DNA from: Massilia sp.
Lineage (GTDB): Bacteria; Pseudomonadota; Gammaproteobacteria; Burkholderiales; Burkholderiaceae_D
Direction of reading: 5' to 3'
Assembly (NCBI GenBank): GCA_028291845.1
Contig: JAQGNM010000098.1
Span: 1 to 11,505, forward strand
Length of the DNA stretch: 11,505 nt
Position numbers and translations under genes: made by a program. The notes beneath the pieces were generated by a model. That model did not search any database, was not told the origin of the DNA, and worked only from the letters and a program-made list of their open reading frames with translations. Below, piece after piece: positions 1-7,693 of this stretch (its first letter is position 1; the number at the start of each line of letters is the position of its first letter).

Positions 1-2
1 AC

Positions 3-1373
3 TACAGCGGGCCCATCTTCAAACTCAGTCATGATTATCCGGCGTCGGCGCCGGCGCCGGCCATGCCCTGGCGCACCGCCATCAACAACGCGCCGATCTC
101 GCCGGCCAACGCGCAAGCCTACACCGAGGCTTTGAAAGCGGCGGTCGGCGACGACATGCGCGTGCTGCTGCAGGACTACCAGAACTGGGACGCGGGCAAG
201 CGCGGTTGGTACAGCGAGCCCTGGATGGGCAAGAGCAGCGATGCGAAGAAGGGGGCGCGCTTCCGTGAGCCGCTGCGCGGCATGTACGTCGGCTCCTCCG
301 ACATGCCTGCCGGGTTGTTCAAGGAGAGCGGTCTGAAAAAAAACTTCACCACTTATGTGCTGGTGTACTACGACAAGACCGCCGCGGTGACCTTGAATAA
401 AATTTGGGGCTCCACGGCAATGGATCCCAAGGTGACGCCGCAGTCCACCCAGTTTGCCGAAGGCTCGATCATCGTCAAGGCCGCCTTCATCACCGCGGAT
501 CCCGCAGCGTGGCCGGTCATGAAAGGCACCCTGGCCTGGCCGGCCTACATCGTCACCAACGCCAGCAAGCCCGTTCAGCCGAGCACGCCGGTGCTGACCC
601 AGACCTATCTGATGCAGCTCGATATCATCGTCAAGGACAGCGTGTCCGCGCCTAAAACAGGCTGGGTGTTTTCAACCCTGGTCTATGATGCCCGGGTGAC
701 GGCCCCGGACAACGATATCTGGAAAAAAATGGTCGTGCTGGGGGCGCAGTGGGGCAACGACCCGCAGGCGGGCGATCCGAAGGTGCTCAAGCCGACCTTG
801 CTGGAGAACTGGAACAACATGAGCGCGCCCGAATACGGCCGCGCGACCCTGGGCTGGGGTGAACGGCTCTCCGGACCCAATGACGGGGCCATGAATGACA
901 TCGTCTACCAGCTCCCCGGCACAGCCACGCCCACGCGGGTGCTGAATGGGAAAGACTCGTCGTGCATGAGTTGCCACAGCTCGGCGCAATGGGATACCAC
1001 AAACCAGAAGCGCGGCATGAACTCGTTCTTGTTGCCTGCGCTGGGGCCGCCGCCCCCGCAGTTGCTGCCGCTGCCGCCGACTTGCTTTGTCGACAAAAAG
1101 CTCATTCCGGCCTGCGCCGAGGACAAGGGTTCTTCGCCGCTGGGCTCGCCGGCGCCGGGCTCGAGCGAATGGATGAAATGGTTCCAGAACCGCAAGGGCG
1201 ATGTCGCCATGGATCCCTCCACCGGCAATGTCGCCGGCGACTTCGATATGGTCCTGACGTTCAAGACCTTGCCGGCCTGGTTCAGCGAAACGCAGCAGCG
1301 GGGAACAAACGCACTGCTTGATTACGACAAACGCGGCCAGGCGCTGTTTAAATCTCCCTCGGCGCGCAAGTAA
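3..1373 (+). CDS. Hypothetical protein with one c-type heme-binding motif (5'-truncated by window edge)
   Basis: The reading frame is open from base 3 with no stop, so the gene begins outside the window; the ATG at 63 is internal, after an Ala/Pro-rich stretch. 456 residues are visible, ending at TAA 1371-1373. Numbered from the ATG at 63, a single CMSCH motif (Cys301, Cys304, His305; bases 963-977) fits covalent heme c attachment, which would place the protein in the periplasm. The missing N-terminus would show whether there is a signal peptide. A Pro-rich loop (PPPPQLLPLPP) follows, then a pair of cysteines (TCFVDKKLIPAC) that could form a disulfide. The C-terminus is hydrophilic with no membrane segment. 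The rest is rich in Trp, Tyr and Asn and resembles secreted proteins, but I do not recognise the family. One heme in a protein this long suggests a redox enzyme or electron-transfer partner (inference). Coding is well supported; function is not. Confidence 0.8.
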   Translation, partial: YSGPIFKLSHDYPASAPAPAMPWRTAINNAPISPANAQAYTEALKAAVGDDMRVLLQDYQNWDAGKRGWYSEPWMGKSSDAKKGARFREPLRGMYVGSSDMPAGLFKESGLKKNFTTYVLVYYDKTAAVTLNKIWGSTAMDPKVTPQSTQFAEGSIIVKAAFITADPAAWPVMKGTLAWPAYIVTNASKPVQPSTPVLTQTYLMQLDIIVKDSVSAPKTGWVFSTLVYDARVTAPDNDIWKKMVVLGAQWGNDPQAGDPKVLKPTLLENWNNMSAPEYGRATLGWGERLSGPNDGAMNDIVYQLPGTATPTRVLNGKDSSCMSCHSSAQWDTTNQKRGMNSFLLPALGPPPPQLLPLPPTCFVDKKLIPACAEDKGSSPLGSPAPGSSEWMKWFQNRKGDVAMDPSTGNVAGDFDMVLTFKTLPAWFSETQQRGTNALLDYDKRGQALFKSPSARK

Positions 1374-1588
1374 GGGGCTTGTCGACAGCCCGGTCCCGCC
1401 ACAATCCTGGGTGGGGCCGAACGACAAGCCAAACGGCGTGCAGTCCGGCTATCCGGTGCCGGACCCGCAGCGCTCCACGCCGGGGGCGCATTCTCCCTTC
1501 GCGCAAGGGCTGGGACAAGCTGGTCGACGATGATGTGCGGCCGAGCTACGCCGGCAGGATGGTCACCGAGGCCAGGCATCATTCTGCT
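1374..1588. other. Intergenic stretch without a convincing gene
   Basis: This 215-bp GC-rich stretch lies between the convergent ends of the heme protein gene and the aph gene. No U-tailed hairpin is obvious for either. Short open frames exist on both strands. One + frame reads WDKLVDDDVRPSYAGRM around 1510-1560, and a different + frame just upstream reads PNDKPNGVQSGYPVPDP. This could be a frameshifted gene remnant, but neither piece has a clear start or family. Confidence 0.4.
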
Positions 1589-2404
1589 TCAGAATAGCTC
1601 GTCCAGCAGCAAGTGGAATTTCAGCTTGTCTTGATCGGGATCGAGGATGCCGTAGTGCTTCAGGAACCTCTCCTGCAAGGACGCGCCGAACTCTCCGAGG
1701 CAGTTCCACGCGATGGCAAGGTCTTGGTAGCGATCGGCGATGCCCGCCCGGCCGACATCGATGCAGCCGACCACCTCGCCGTCGCGGATAACAAGGTTGT
1801 CGAGCGAAAAGTCCCCATGTGTGACCACCGCATCGGGCGCCAGTGGCAGCAGGTGTTGCATCGCTTCCCAGACCTGTTCGGCCGCCCAGCCTTCATGTTC
1901 CTCATCGAAATCGTCTTCTTCCACCAAACCCGCATCGATGCGCGCCCGCGCGCAGGCGAGCCGGTAGCCATGATCGCTCGTAAAAGGACAGCTACTCACC
2001 GGGATCGCATGTATCCGACGCAGGAAAATCGCGAGCTCGTCCACGATGGCGGGCCGCAGATCGGGACATGCCTGCAGAATTTGATACGCGGTTTTTCCAG
2101 GTACCGCGGTCATCAACAGCCATGCCTCGTCAGGGGTGCGGGCGAAATGCACGACAGTCGGGACGGGTACATGATTGCCCAGCCAACGCAGCCTCACCAA
2201 TTCATCGCTTACGTCATCAGCAAAGGCATCCTTGCCGTGCTTCAAAAACAAGTCGGGGGCATTGGTCTTGCCATGGAGCCGATAGACGGCGCCGCCAGAC
2301 TCGCCGACAGTGTCGCGCGCCCACTCATATCCGACAAGCTCGGCACAGATGCCCGCCGGCGCGGGCACGGCCGCACATGCTGCTTCACGATTCACATCTG
2401 TCAC
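1589..2404 (-). CDS. aph(3')-I-like: Aminoglycoside 3'-phosphotransferase, APH(3')-I-like
   Basis: Predicted ATP-dependent kinase that phosphorylates the 3'-hydroxyl of aminoglycosides such as kanamycin and neomycin in the cytoplasm. With the GTG start at 2404 it has 271 residues, the length I recall for APH(3')-Ia, and its N-terminus (NREAAC against Ia QRETSC) aligns without gaps. Visible landmarks are: GYEWARD at 25-31; a nucleotide-binding lysine in FLKHGK (Lys55); the Brenner motif VVTHGDFSLDN with catalytic Asp198 and Asn203; CIDVGRAGIADRYQDLA with metal-binding Asp216; and a C-terminal LLLDELF whose terminal Phe contributes to substrate binding in this family. It is clearly nearer to APH(3')-I than to APH(3')-II but is not identical to the plasmid alleles. 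It lies 53 bp after the small membrane-protein gene on the same strand, so cotranscription is likely. The frame is open further upstream, including an ATG at 2458 that overlaps the preceding stop. Nearby G+C looks somewhat lower than in the flanks. Confidence 0.93.
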   Translation of the reverse strand: MTDVNREAACAAVPAPAGICAELVGYEWARDTVGESGGAVYRLHGKTNAPDLFLKHGKDAFADDVSDELVRLRWLGNHVPVPTVVHFARTPDEAWLLMTAVPGKTAYQILQACPDLRPAIVDELAIFLRRIHAIPVSSCPFTSDHGYRLACARARIDAGLVEEDDFDEEHEGWAAEQVWEAMQHLLPLAPDAVVTHGDFSLDNLVIRDGEVVGCIDVGRAGIADRYQDLAIAWNCLGEFGASLQERFLKHYGILDPDQDKLKFHLLLDELF

Positions 2405-2412
2405 TTCGCTGG

Positions 2413-2417
2413 CTCCC
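2413..2417 (-). promoter_or_regulatory. Ribosome binding site supporting the GTG start of the aph gene
   Basis: On the minus strand GGGAG lies 8 bases before GTG 2404-2402. With the family length of 271 residues, this favours the GTG over the in-frame ATG codons upstream. Confidence 0.7.
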
Positions 2418-2457
2418 GGGCTCTGGTCCGCGCATGGCATTTCCGAATAAGCCAGCA

Positions 2458-2784
2458 TTATCGGCGCGCCAGCCACCATGCATCGAGCGCGGACCCCGCC
2501 CAGCAGATCAGCATCACCGCCGAGGCGATATTGGCGGCGGTGGTATTGCCGCCCGACTGCTCGATCTGCGCCGCCATCGCCGCCGGGTCCAGCGGCATGG
2601 CGCCGGAGCTGATCTGGCCGACGATCTTGTTGGCCTCGTCGAGCGCCTGGTTGAAGATGTACAGCACCGCCAGCAGCGCCGGCGCCAGGAAGGCCAGGCC
2701 GCGCAGGCGGCGTTTCAGATACACGTGGCCGGCGCCGGGAAATACCAGCAGTGACAACAAGACTGCGACAGTCGATTTTTTCAT
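2458..2784 (-). CDS. Small membrane protein, three predicted helices
   Basis: A 108-residue protein with ATG at 2784, preceded by an AGGA ribosome site about 8 bases upstream. Hydrophobic segments lie at about residues 5-20, 29-47 and 84-105. Between the first two is FPGAGHVYLKRRLRG, a small-residue turn followed by a basic patch that resembles the turn of TM2-type domains. Between the second and third is a polar, probably periplasmic or amphipathic, stretch of about 35 residues. The C-terminus ends in Arg-Arg. I do not recognise a named family, and no enzyme motif is visible. Its TAA stop overlaps an ATG (TAATG at 2460-2456) that is in frame with the downstream aph gene, and the real aph start is probably 53 bp further on, so the two genes are likely cotranscribed. 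It is divergent from the chemoreceptor gene across a 195-bp gap. The gene is well supported; its role is unknown. Confidence 0.8.
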   Translation of the reverse strand: MKKSTVAVLLSLLVFPGAGHVYLKRRLRGLAFLAPALLAVLYIFNQALDEANKIVGQISSGAMPLDPAAMAAQIEQSGGNTTAANIASAVMLICWAGSALDAWWLARR

Positions 2785-2979
2785 CCAGCTTCCTGTTCAG
2801 TTCCCGGTACGCGTTCGATGCACAGCTGGTCCGCTGATTTGCGACAGCGCAAACCTCGGCAGCGGCGAGCAGGTAAATTGGTCGGTGCGCACCGGCAACA
2901 CCGCGCTGTTTCCCCGGTCCGCCCCCAAGCGCCATCATACCCGGCCCCGCCAAAAGATCCGTTCCTCCAGGAGAGAGAC

Positions 2980-4641
2980 ATGCTGTCGAAACTGCGCATC
3001 GGTCCGAAGTTGCTGCTGGCGCCGTGCGCCGTGCTGGTCCTCTTGATCCTGGTTTCCTGCGGCGCCTATTACGCCATGGTGCGCCAGAACGATTCGCTCT
3101 CGACCATCGTCGAGCAACGGGCGGTGCGCCTGCGCGACACCGCGGCGCTGGTCAATTCCGCCCAGCGCGCGCACACCGATGTTTACCAGTTGCTGACCTG
3201 GCTGGGCGCCAGCTTTGCCGAAAAGCGCCTGACCGTGCTGCTCGGGGTGATCGACAGCGACCAGGCCGACACCGGCCGCCGCCTGCGCCAGCTGGCCGTG
3301 GACACCAGGGACAGCGCCAACGAGCGGCGCCTGGTCGAGCAGGCCGCCGGCGCCCACGCGCAGTACCTGAAGGCGGTGGCCGACGTCATCGACCTGGCGC
3401 GTGCCGACGCCTCCACCAGCGCCAGCGCCATGGTCAAGGCCGAACGCGCCTTCGACACCGTGGCGGCGCGCCTGTCCGAACTGTCGGCCCACGAGCAGCA
3501 GCTGAGCGAGCAGGCGGCGCGCCGCGCGGCCGGCGATTTTTCCGCCATGTCCACCGCCATGCCGCTGGTGGTGGTGCTGTCGATCGCCCTGTCGCTGGCG
3601 ATCACCATGGCGGTGCGGCGCGCGCTGCTGCGCGAGGTGACCGACATCGGCGATGCCGCCATCGAGCTGGCCAGCGGCAACCTGCTGGTGCCGCAGCGCG
3701 ATTACGGCAGCGACGAAATCTCCGCCACCTCGCGGGTGCTCGATACCAGCATCCGCAATCTGAATACGACCCTGAAAGGCATCCTCGATTCGGCGCGCTC
3801 GATCGACAGCGCCTCGCGCCGCATGGCGATCGACAACGCCGACCTGTCGCAACGGACGGTGGTGCAAGCCAGCTCCCTGCAATGCACCGCCAGTTCGGTG
3901 GAAGGCTTGAGCGCGGTGCTGACCCAGACCGCCAGCAGCGCACTGGCCGCCAATCGCATCACCAGCGACGCCTCCAGCACCGCCAGCCACGGCAGCGACG
4001 TGGTCGGCCGCCTGCTCGACACCATGGGCACGCTGCGGCATGGCGCCCGCCAGGCCGGCGCCATCGCCTCGCGGATCGACGGCATCGCCAGCCAGGCCGG
4101 CATGCTGGCGCTGAACGCGGCGGTGGAGGCGGGCAGGGTGGGCCGCGAGGGCGTGGGCGGCAGCGACGGCAACGGCTTTGCCGCGGTGGCGCTCGAGGTG
4201 CGCCTGCTGGCCCAGCAATCGAGCCTGGCGGCGCGCGAAATCGGCGAACTGATGGAACACGTGGTCGCCGACATCGACTTCGGCACCACCTCGGCGAGCG
4301 AAGCCGGCGACAGCATCGCCCACATGGCGCGCCAGGTCGGCCAGGTCAGCGAGATCATCGCCGCGATCAGCCACGCCAGCGTCGAACAGGCCAGCGGCAT
4401 CGCCGAGGTGAGCGAAGCGATCGTGCAGATGGACCAGATGACCCAGCAAAATTCCGCCCTGGTGACGGAAGCGGCCAAGGCCGCCGCCGACCTGCAGCGC
4501 CAGGCGGTCGGCCTGGCCAGGGCGGTGGCCGGCTTCAACCTCGACGAGGCCGCCTTGCTGGCGCTGCCGCCGCGGGCGGCGAGCGGCGCCACCCGCAAGG
4601 CGCACTTGCGGCTGGCGTCGAACCGCGGCATTGGCGTGTAA
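2980..4641 (+). CDS. Methyl-accepting chemotaxis protein with a divergent signalling tip
   Basis: A 553-residue inner-membrane chemoreceptor. ATG at 2980 follows a GGAGAGA ribosome site and gives a proper N-terminus: basic residues, then TM1 (about 11-33). A periplasmic helical ligand-binding domain (about 34-188) resembles the four-helix-bundle type. TM2 is at about 191-212, a HAMP domain at about 213-265, and the cytoplasmic signalling domain runs from about 270 to 520. Family landmarks are LALNAAVEA (376-384), EVRLLAQQSS, and EQASGIAEVSEAI followed by MDQMTQQNSALV. Deviations are clear. The tip has six extra residues between EAGRVG and NGFAAVA (EGVGGSDG, 390-397), where most receptors have ARAGEQGRGFAVVA. 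The usual QTN before LALNAA reads QAG. The methylation region reads SLQCTASSVEGL rather than SLEETAASMEEL. No CheR-tethering pentapeptide is present. It may therefore couple to CheA/CheW or adapt differently (inference). It is transcribed divergently from the small membrane protein gene. Confidence 0.92.
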   Translation: MLSKLRIGPKLLLAPCAVLVLLILVSCGAYYAMVRQNDSLSTIVEQRAVRLRDTAALVNSAQRAHTDVYQLLTWLGASFAEKRLTVLLGVIDSDQADTGRRLRQLAVDTRDSANERRLVEQAAGAHAQYLKAVADVIDLARADASTSASAMVKAERAFDTVAARLSELSAHEQQLSEQAARRAAGDFSAMSTAMPLVVVLSIALSLAITMAVRRALLREVTDIGDAAIELASGNLLVPQRDYGSDEISATSRVLDTSIRNLNTTLKGILDSARSIDSASRRMAIDNADLSQRTVVQASSLQCTASSVEGLSAVLTQTASSALAANRITSDASSTASHGSDVVGRLLDTMGTLRHGARQAGAIASRIDGIASQAGMLALNAAVEAGRVGREGVGGSDGNGFAAVALEVRLLAQQSSLAAREIGELMEHVVADIDFGTTSASEAGDSIAHMARQVGQVSEIIAAISHASVEQASGIAEVSEAIVQMDQMTQQNSALVTEAAKAAADLQRQAVGLARAVAGFNLDEAALLALPPRAASGATRKAHLRLASNRGIGV

Positions 4642-4705
4642 GCAATGCGCAAGACCAGAGAAGATCGTCGAACGCCACCGCCTGTCTACCAAAAAAGTCA
4701 CTCTA

Positions 4706-4820
4706 CGAGGCGACCCCCGAACAAATCGGGTTTGCGTATACTAAAAAAGCCCTCGGGTCCCCCGAGGGCTTTTTTATCACTTCACCCCAAACAAAAGTAG
4801 GTTTTTACTTTTGTTTGATT
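4706..4820 (-). repeat. Composite palindrome-terminator repeat, copy A (after gcvP)
   Basis: Read on the minus strand, the unit begins at the TGA of gcvP. It contains, in order: a 12-bp-stem palindrome (CAAACAAAAGTA, 6-base loop; + strand arms 4788-4799 and 4806-4817); a spacer; a GCCCTCGGG-stem terminator; the conserved block ACGCAAACCCGATT; and a terminal GTCGCCTCG. The same order and largely the same bases recur on the plus strand at 10497-10610. The distal block also folds: CCCGA and TCGGG flank ACAAA at about 4717-4731. Confidence 0.8.
4743..4775. terminator. Bidirectional rho-independent terminator between gcvP and the chemoreceptor gene
   Basis: A perfect 15-bp stem (AAAAAAGCCCTCGGG, 4743-4757, and its complement, 4761-4775) with a 3-base loop TCC. 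The A/T ends supply a U-run in both directions, so it can end gcvP transcripts (-) and chemoreceptor transcripts (+). Confidence 0.92.
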
Positions 4821-7693
4821 CACTCGTAATCCGAGATCGGCGCGCAGCCACAGAACAGATTACGGTCGCCGTACACGTTATCGGCACGCCCGACCGGCGG
4901 CCAGTATTTTTTACGGCGCAGCGAAGCGACCGGAAACGCCGCCTGCTCGCGCGTGTACTGGTGCTGCCAATCGTCGGCCATCACCACCTCGGCCGTGTGC
5001 GGCGCGCCTTTCAGTGGATTGTCCATGCGGTCGAACTCACCCCGCTCGACTTTCACGATCTCGGCGTGAATCGCGATCATCGCTTCGATGAAGCGGTCGA
5101 TCTCGGCCTTCGATTCGCTTTCGGTCGGCTCGATCATCAGGGTGCCCGGCACCGGGAAGCTCATGGTCGGCGCGTGGAAGCCGAAGTCCATCAGGCGCTT
5201 GGCGACGTCTTCGTTGCTGATGCCGGTGGCGTCCTGCAGCGGGCGCAGGTCGATGATGCACTCGTGCGCCACCAGGCCGTCGTGGCCCGAGTACAGCACC
5301 GGGTAGTGCGGCGCCAGGCGGCGCGCGATGTAGTTGGCGTTGAGGATGGCGGTCTCGGTTGCCGCAGTCAGTCCTTGTCCGCCCATCATGGCGATATACA
5401 TCCACGATATCGGCAGGATCGAGGCGGAGCCGTATGGCGCTGCGCTGACCGCGCCGATGCCGCCATCGTCACGGATGTAGCCGGACGAACGCTGGTTCGG
5501 CAAAAATTTGGCAAGGTGCGCGCCGACGCCGATCGGACCGACGCCGGGACCGCCGCCGCCGTGCGGAATGCAGAAGGTCTTGTGCAGATTCAGGTGCGAG
5601 ACGTCGCCGCCAAAACTGCCCGGCGCCGCCACGCCCACCAGCGCGTTCATGTTGGCGCCGTCGATGTAGACCTGGCCGCCATGACTATGCACGATCTCGC
5701 ATAATTGGGCTATGCCTTCCTCGAACACGCCATGGGTCGACGGGTAGGTCACCATCACGCAGGCCAGGTTGGCCGAGTGTTTTTCAGCCTTGGCGCGCAG
5801 GTCGGCCAGGTCGACGTTGCCGGAGTCGTCGCAGGCGGTGACGACCACCTGCATGCCGACCATGTTGGCCGAGGCCGGGTTGGTGCCGTGCGCGGACGAG
5901 GGGATCAGGCAGATGTTGCGGTGTCCTTCGCCGCGCGACTCGTGATAGGCCTTGATCACCAGCAGGCCCGCGTACTCGCCCTGCGAGCCGGCGTTCGGCT
6001 GCAGCGATACGGCGGCGTAGCCGGTCAGGGCGCACAGCATGGCCTCCAACTGGGCGATCATTTCGCGGTAGCCGACCGTCTGGTCGTTCGGCGCGAACGG
6101 GTGGATGTTGGAAAACTCGGGCCAGGTCACCGGAATCATCTCGGAGGTGGCGTTCAGCTTCATGGTGCACGAACCGAGCGGGATCATGGTGCGGTCGAGC
6201 GCCAGGTCCTTGTCGGCCAGGGCGCGCAGGTAGCGCAGCATTTCGTGCTCGGCGTGGTAGCGCGAGAAGGTCGGATGCTGCAGGTAGGCGCTGCCGCGGG
6301 CCAGCCTGGCCGGATACGCGTCCGCCACGTCCGACTCGAAATCAGGCGCGGCCGACACGCCGAAGATCTTGCACAGCAGGGCGATGTCGTCGCGGGTGAT
6401 GGTTTCGTCGAGCGTGACGCCGACGTGGGTGGCATCGATCCGGCGCAGGTTGACGCCCTGTGCGACGGCGGCGGCGTGAACCGCGTCGGCATTCTCGACC
6501 ACCACCGTCAGGGTATCGAAGTAGGTGTCGTTGGCCAGCGCGAAACCGGCGCCCTCGAGCGAGGCCGCCAGGATGGCGGTGAAGCGGTGGGTGCGCTCGG
6601 CGATGCGCTTCAAGCCTTGCGGGCCGTGGTAGACCGCGTACATCGAGGCCATCACGGCCAGCAGCACCTGCGCGGTGCAGATGTTCGACGTCGCTTTTTC
6701 GCGGCGGATATGCTGCTCGCGGGTCTGCAGGGCGAGACGATAGGCCTTGTTGCCCTGGGCGTCGATGGTGACGCCGACCAGGCGGCCCGGCATGGAGCGC
6801 TTGAATTCGTCGCGGGTGGCCAGAAAGCCCGCGTGCGGGCCGCCAAAGCCGAGCGGCACGCCAAAGCGCTGGCTGTTGCCGACGACGACGTCGGCGCCCC
6901 ATTCGCCCGGCGGCGTCAACAGCGTCAGCGCCAGCAGGTCGGCGGCGGCGATCACCATGGCGCCGGCGCCATGCAGGCGCTCGACCGCGGCGCGGTAGTC
7001 GCGCACGTCGCCGTTCACGCCAGGGTATTGCAGCAGCACGCCAAAGCAGGCTTCGTCGAACGTGCCGATGTCGGCAGCGGCGAGGGTGCGCACTTCGATA
7101 CCGAGCGGCCTGGCGCGCGTTTCCACCACTTCGCGCGTTTGCGGCAGGACGTCGTCGGCGACGTAGAACACGGTCGACTTCGATTTGCCCACGCGCAGAA
7201 TCAGGGTCATCGCCTCGGCGGCGGCGGTGCCTTCGTCGAGCATCGACGAGTTGGCGATGCCCATGCCGGTCAGATCGGTGACGGTCTGCTGGAAGTTGAG
7301 GATCGCTTCAAGGCGGCCCTGCGAGATCTCCGGCTGGTAGGGCGTGTAGGCGGTGTACCAGGCCGGGTTTTCAAAGATATTGCGCAGCACGACCGGCGGC
7401 GTGAAGGTGTTGGCATAACCCTGCCCGATCAGCGATTTCATGACCTTGTTCTTGCCGGCGATGCCTTTCAGTTTGGCCAGCGCCGCCTGTTCCGTCATCG
7501 GCTCGTAGAATTCGCCGAGCGCGAGCTGGCTCTTGCTGCGGATGTTTTCCGGCACGATGGCGTCGATCAGGGCGGCGCGCGATGGATAGCCGAGCACGGC
7601 CAGCATGGCGGCTTGTTCGGATGCGGTGGGGCCGATGTGGCGCGCAATGAAGGCGTCGCGCGATTCGAGTTGGGTCAGGCTGGAGCGGGTCAT
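4820..7693 (-). CDS. gcvP: Glycine dehydrogenase (decarboxylating), P-protein of the glycine cleavage system
   Basis: Pyridoxal-phosphate enzyme that decarboxylates glycine and transfers the aminomethyl group to the lipoyl arm of GcvH. ATG at 7693 gives 957 residues, a normal length for single-chain GcvP, and the N-terminus FIARHIGPTASEQ matches the family. An upstream ATG in the open frame adds a Pro-rich extension without family support. Landmarks include YQPEISQGRLEAILNFQ and NSSMLDEGTAAAEAM in the N-terminal half. The PLP-binding HLNLHKTFCIPHGGGGPG has Schiff-base Lys705 (codon at 5579-5581). The C-terminal region contains FPVPGTLMIEPTESE and ends ISDYE. Both halves of the two-domain chain are present and uninterrupted. 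It is the last gene of gcvTHP, 139 bp after gcvH; the gap holds a GC palindrome but no U-tailed terminator. The ribosome site is weak (GGTTACTCCC before ATG), which may lower its translation relative to gcvH. Regulation is through the upstream glycine riboswitch. Confidence 0.97.
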   Translation of the reverse strand: MTRSSLTQLESRDAFIARHIGPTASEQAAMLAVLGYPSRAALIDAIVPENIRSKSQLALGEFYEPMTEQAALAKLKGIAGKNKVMKSLIGQGYANTFTPPVVLRNIFENPAWYTAYTPYQPEISQGRLEAILNFQQTVTDLTGMGIANSSMLDEGTAAAEAMTLILRVGKSKSTVFYVADDVLPQTREVVETRARPLGIEVRTLAAADIGTFDEACFGVLLQYPGVNGDVRDYRAAVERLHGAGAMVIAAADLLALTLLTPPGEWGADVVVGNSQRFGVPLGFGGPHAGFLATRDEFKRSMPGRLVGVTIDAQGNKAYRLALQTREQHIRREKATSNICTAQVLLAVMASMYAVYHGPQGLKRIAERTHRFTAILAASLEGAGFALANDTYFDTLTVVVENADAVHAAAVAQGVNLRRIDATHVGVTLDETITRDDIALLCKIFGVSAAPDFESDVADAYPARLARGSAYLQHPTFSRYHAEHEMLRYLRALADKDLALDRTMIPLGSCTMKLNATSEMIPVTWPEFSNIHPFAPNDQTVGYREMIAQLEAMLCALTGYAAVSLQPNAGSQGEYAGLLVIKAYHESRGEGHRNICLIPSSAHGTNPASANMVGMQVVVTACDDSGNVDLADLRAKAEKHSANLACVMVTYPSTHGVFEEGIAQLCEIVHSHGGQVYIDGANMNALVGVAAPGSFGGDVSHLNLHKTFCIPHGGGGPGVGPIGVGAHLAKFLPNQRSSGYIRDDGGIGAVSAAPYGSASILPISWMYIAMMGGQGLTAATETAILNANYIARRLAPHYPVLYSGHDGLVAHECIIDLRPLQDATGISNEDVAKRLMDFGFHAPTMSFPVPGTLMIEPTESESKAEIDRFIEAMIAIHAEIVKVERGEFDRMDNPLKGAPHTAEVVMADDWQHQYTREQAAFPVASLRRKKYWPPVGRADNVYGDRNLFCGCAPISDYE

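Noticed and set aside
2872..2900. Sigma-28-like promoter (TAAATTGG ... CCGGCAA) before the chemoreceptor gene
   Set aside because: Spacing between the boxes is about 9 rather than 11 bases and the -10 match is poor.
1589..2953. A 454-residue protein continuing upstream of the aph gene
   Set aside because: The extra N-terminal part overlaps the membrane protein gene in another frame and looks random. Family length and a ribosome site support the GTG at 2404.
3010..3063. Lipobox-like LVSC-G (Cys27) at the N-terminus of the chemoreceptor
   Set aside because: The hydrophobic stretch continues past the Cys, and chemoreceptors need TM1 as an uncleaved anchor, so the match is probably chance.
2935..4701. 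588-codon minus-strand and 601-codon plus-strand open frames over the chemoreceptor gene
   Set aside because: Both are shadows: low-complexity Arg/Ala/Gly/His translations, while the 2980-4641 frame has full domain structure.
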